This document shows positions 62,878 to 64,000 of a stretch of DNA of 64,000 nt, one piece after another; within the stretch, counting starts at the first letter, position 1, and each line of letters opens with the position of its first letter. The notes under the pieces were generated by a model that worked only from the letters and a program-made list of their open reading frames with translations, did no database searches and had not been told where the DNA came from. Source of the DNA: Auricularia sp. M13 (Eukaryota; Basidiomycota; Agaricomycetes; Auriculariales; Auriculariaceae); assembly GCA_037042915.1 (NCBI GenBank), contig CM073193.1:4712001-4776000 (forward strand). Reading direction: 5' to 3'. The position numbers and the translations under genes are program-made.

Positions 62878-63988
62878 TTAGAGACTGCCGTTCGACCGGA
62901 GACGCTCCTCGCGGGCGCAAAGATCGCCAAAGTTGACCAACGTGCCGCCAAACAGGTCCAACGAGCTGACAACGGGTGAGGATCGCGTAAGGTGTTGAAT
63001 GGGATAAAAATGCATACCTTCCGTACGTCAGGTCCACTTTCCCATGACTGAGCCGTTCGACAAGCTCGATGTCTTCGATGCCTGAAGACACGATTGTCAG
63101 CTGAGATCAACAAGAAACAGAGACAGCAACGTCCTTTTTGCGCCGCCCGCATATGTTATGGGAATTGTGACCCACTCCCCAAGTTGTTCGACAAGCTCCG
63201 AATCTATGCCCTGGCACAAGCCTTCCACATCCGCAGCATGGACGAGGAACTCGCTGCAATACTGGGCGAGCAAATCAAGAGACTCTGCAACAAGGCATCA
63301 GATAGTTGCACCAGTACAATCTGTCACGCTGACCTTTGTTCACTTCCATCTCCGTTATACGCTGCCATTTGTCCATGGCGATGAACCACCTCTCGCCTTT
63401 ACGGCGGCACGAGACGTCCACGACGAGCCGTTCTCTGCCGACCAGAGAGCTCAGAGTTTGCAGCCGTTCAAGAGAAAATTTCCCGTCCGGAAACAGGTAG
63501 GAGGTCACAATGACTTTGGATGCGCCAGCGTCAAGCCATGTGCGGGCATTCGTCGCGTTGATGCCACCGCCAACCTGAAGACCGCCAGGCCAAGCGGACA
63601 ACGCCTCTCGTGCAGCCACATCATTATTGGGACCCAGCATGATGACATGACCTCCAGTTAGATTGTGCTGTTTGTAAAGAGCGGCAAAGTGGGCGGCTGA
63701 TGAGCTGCACAAGCCAGAGCAGAAGGAGGCCCGGTCCAGGTTTCGAGGTATGTTGCACAAGGAATGAAGTGTTTAGAAGATAAGAAATGGTTCGGAGGAT
63801 CGCATGAAAGCAGCCTCGTGTATGAGATTGGGGAGTGAAGTACCCAGTAGAGCGACGCACGAGGCGACAAAGTTCGTTTGCAGCAGCGAGGCATCGTCCG
63901 ACAAGGTGCCGCCAACGATTTGCTTAACTACGCCGCCATGAAGGTCGATGCACGGCCTGAAGTGTGTTCTGCGCGGATGATCTGGCAT
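62878..63988 (-). CDS. HIS6: Phosphoribosylformimino-AICAR ribotide isomerase (histidine biosynthesis)
   Basis: Starts at ATG 63988 ([20 protein letters not shown]), with about four or five introns and a stop at 62878. This is the fungal HisA-type TIM barrel that catalyses the fourth step of histidine synthesis, in the cytosol. Motifs in order: [20 protein letters not shown] (N-terminal catalytic Asp), [40 protein letters not shown] (phosphate-binding GGG), [60 protein letters not shown] (second catalytic Asp), TITYAGG-type [20 protein letters not shown] and [20 protein letters not shown]. The first 12 nt beyond the start and the promoter lie outside what can be judged at the window edge. Confidence 0.93.
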
Positions 63989-64000
63989 GGAAGGAGCAGA

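Noticed and set aside
1-64000. tRNA, rRNA or other structured RNA genes
   Set aside because: None recognised by eye. A covariance-model scan would be needed to exclude them.

Overview
The window is nuclear DNA from a fungus, most likely a mushroom-forming basidiomycete (Agaricomycetes). Genes are split by many short (about 45-100 nt) GT-AG introns, several with a CTAAC/CTRAY branch site. Third positions are GC-rich. The core genes are eukaryotic (TFIIF alpha, KRI1, RAE1, NKAP, HIS6), and the accessory families are typical of Agaricomycetes (KDZ transposase, Tad1-type LINE, TKL-like kinases, chitin deacetylase, secreted peroxidase). No rRNA, tRNA or CRISPR was recognised.

Region 1 (about 1-17,000) is an accessory, transposon-like island. 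It holds a broken multi-exon gene (minus, 5072-1382), a small acidic gene (plus, about 5930-6501), an intact GRPPKY-type putative DNA-binding gene (minus, 7335-6609), a broken KDZ-superfamily transposase ending in an Ulp1/C48-type SUMO-protease domain (plus, 7960-12677), and an intact three-exon orphan gene (plus, 14344-15887). About 47 copies of a 10-bp palindrome, AGTCGCGACT or its one-step variants AGTCGTGACT/AGTCACGACT, lie between these genes. I saw none in the rest of the window. Many neighbouring copies are 31-33 or 22-24 bp apart, roughly three or two DNA turns, and they lie upstream of most of the gene starts. A second array (AAGCGG in an exact 10-bp register, then inverted CCGCTT) sits at the left edge. 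This coordinated palindrome system is the best candidate for something undescribed.

Region 2 (17,100-31,331) has a decayed kinase-like gene and then a host gene of unknown function. That gene is split in its third exon by an 11.28-kb Tad1-type LINE on the minus strand. The insertion has a 15-bp target-site duplication and a 19-nt poly(A) end. The LINE has an open 1.79-k-codon ORF2 (endonuclease, reverse transcriptase, C-terminal zinc knuckle), an ORF1 with a well-formed 50-nt intron, and an extra upstream ORF.

Region 3 (31,456-63,988) is ordinary gene-dense chromosome: a metallophosphoesterase, a GPI-anchored chitin deacetylase, the divergent pair TFIIF alpha/KRI1, a secreted beta-helix glycosidase, a membrane-anchored aspartic protease, two more kinase-like genes, a poorly resolved hypothetical locus, RAE1, an APH-like phosphotransferase, a secreted heme peroxidase with a long C-terminal extension, a mitochondrial-type iron alcohol dehydrogenase (ADHFE1), NKAP, a small hypothetical gene and HIS6. 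Exon boundaries were worked out by eye from splice signals and reading phase and should be taken as models.
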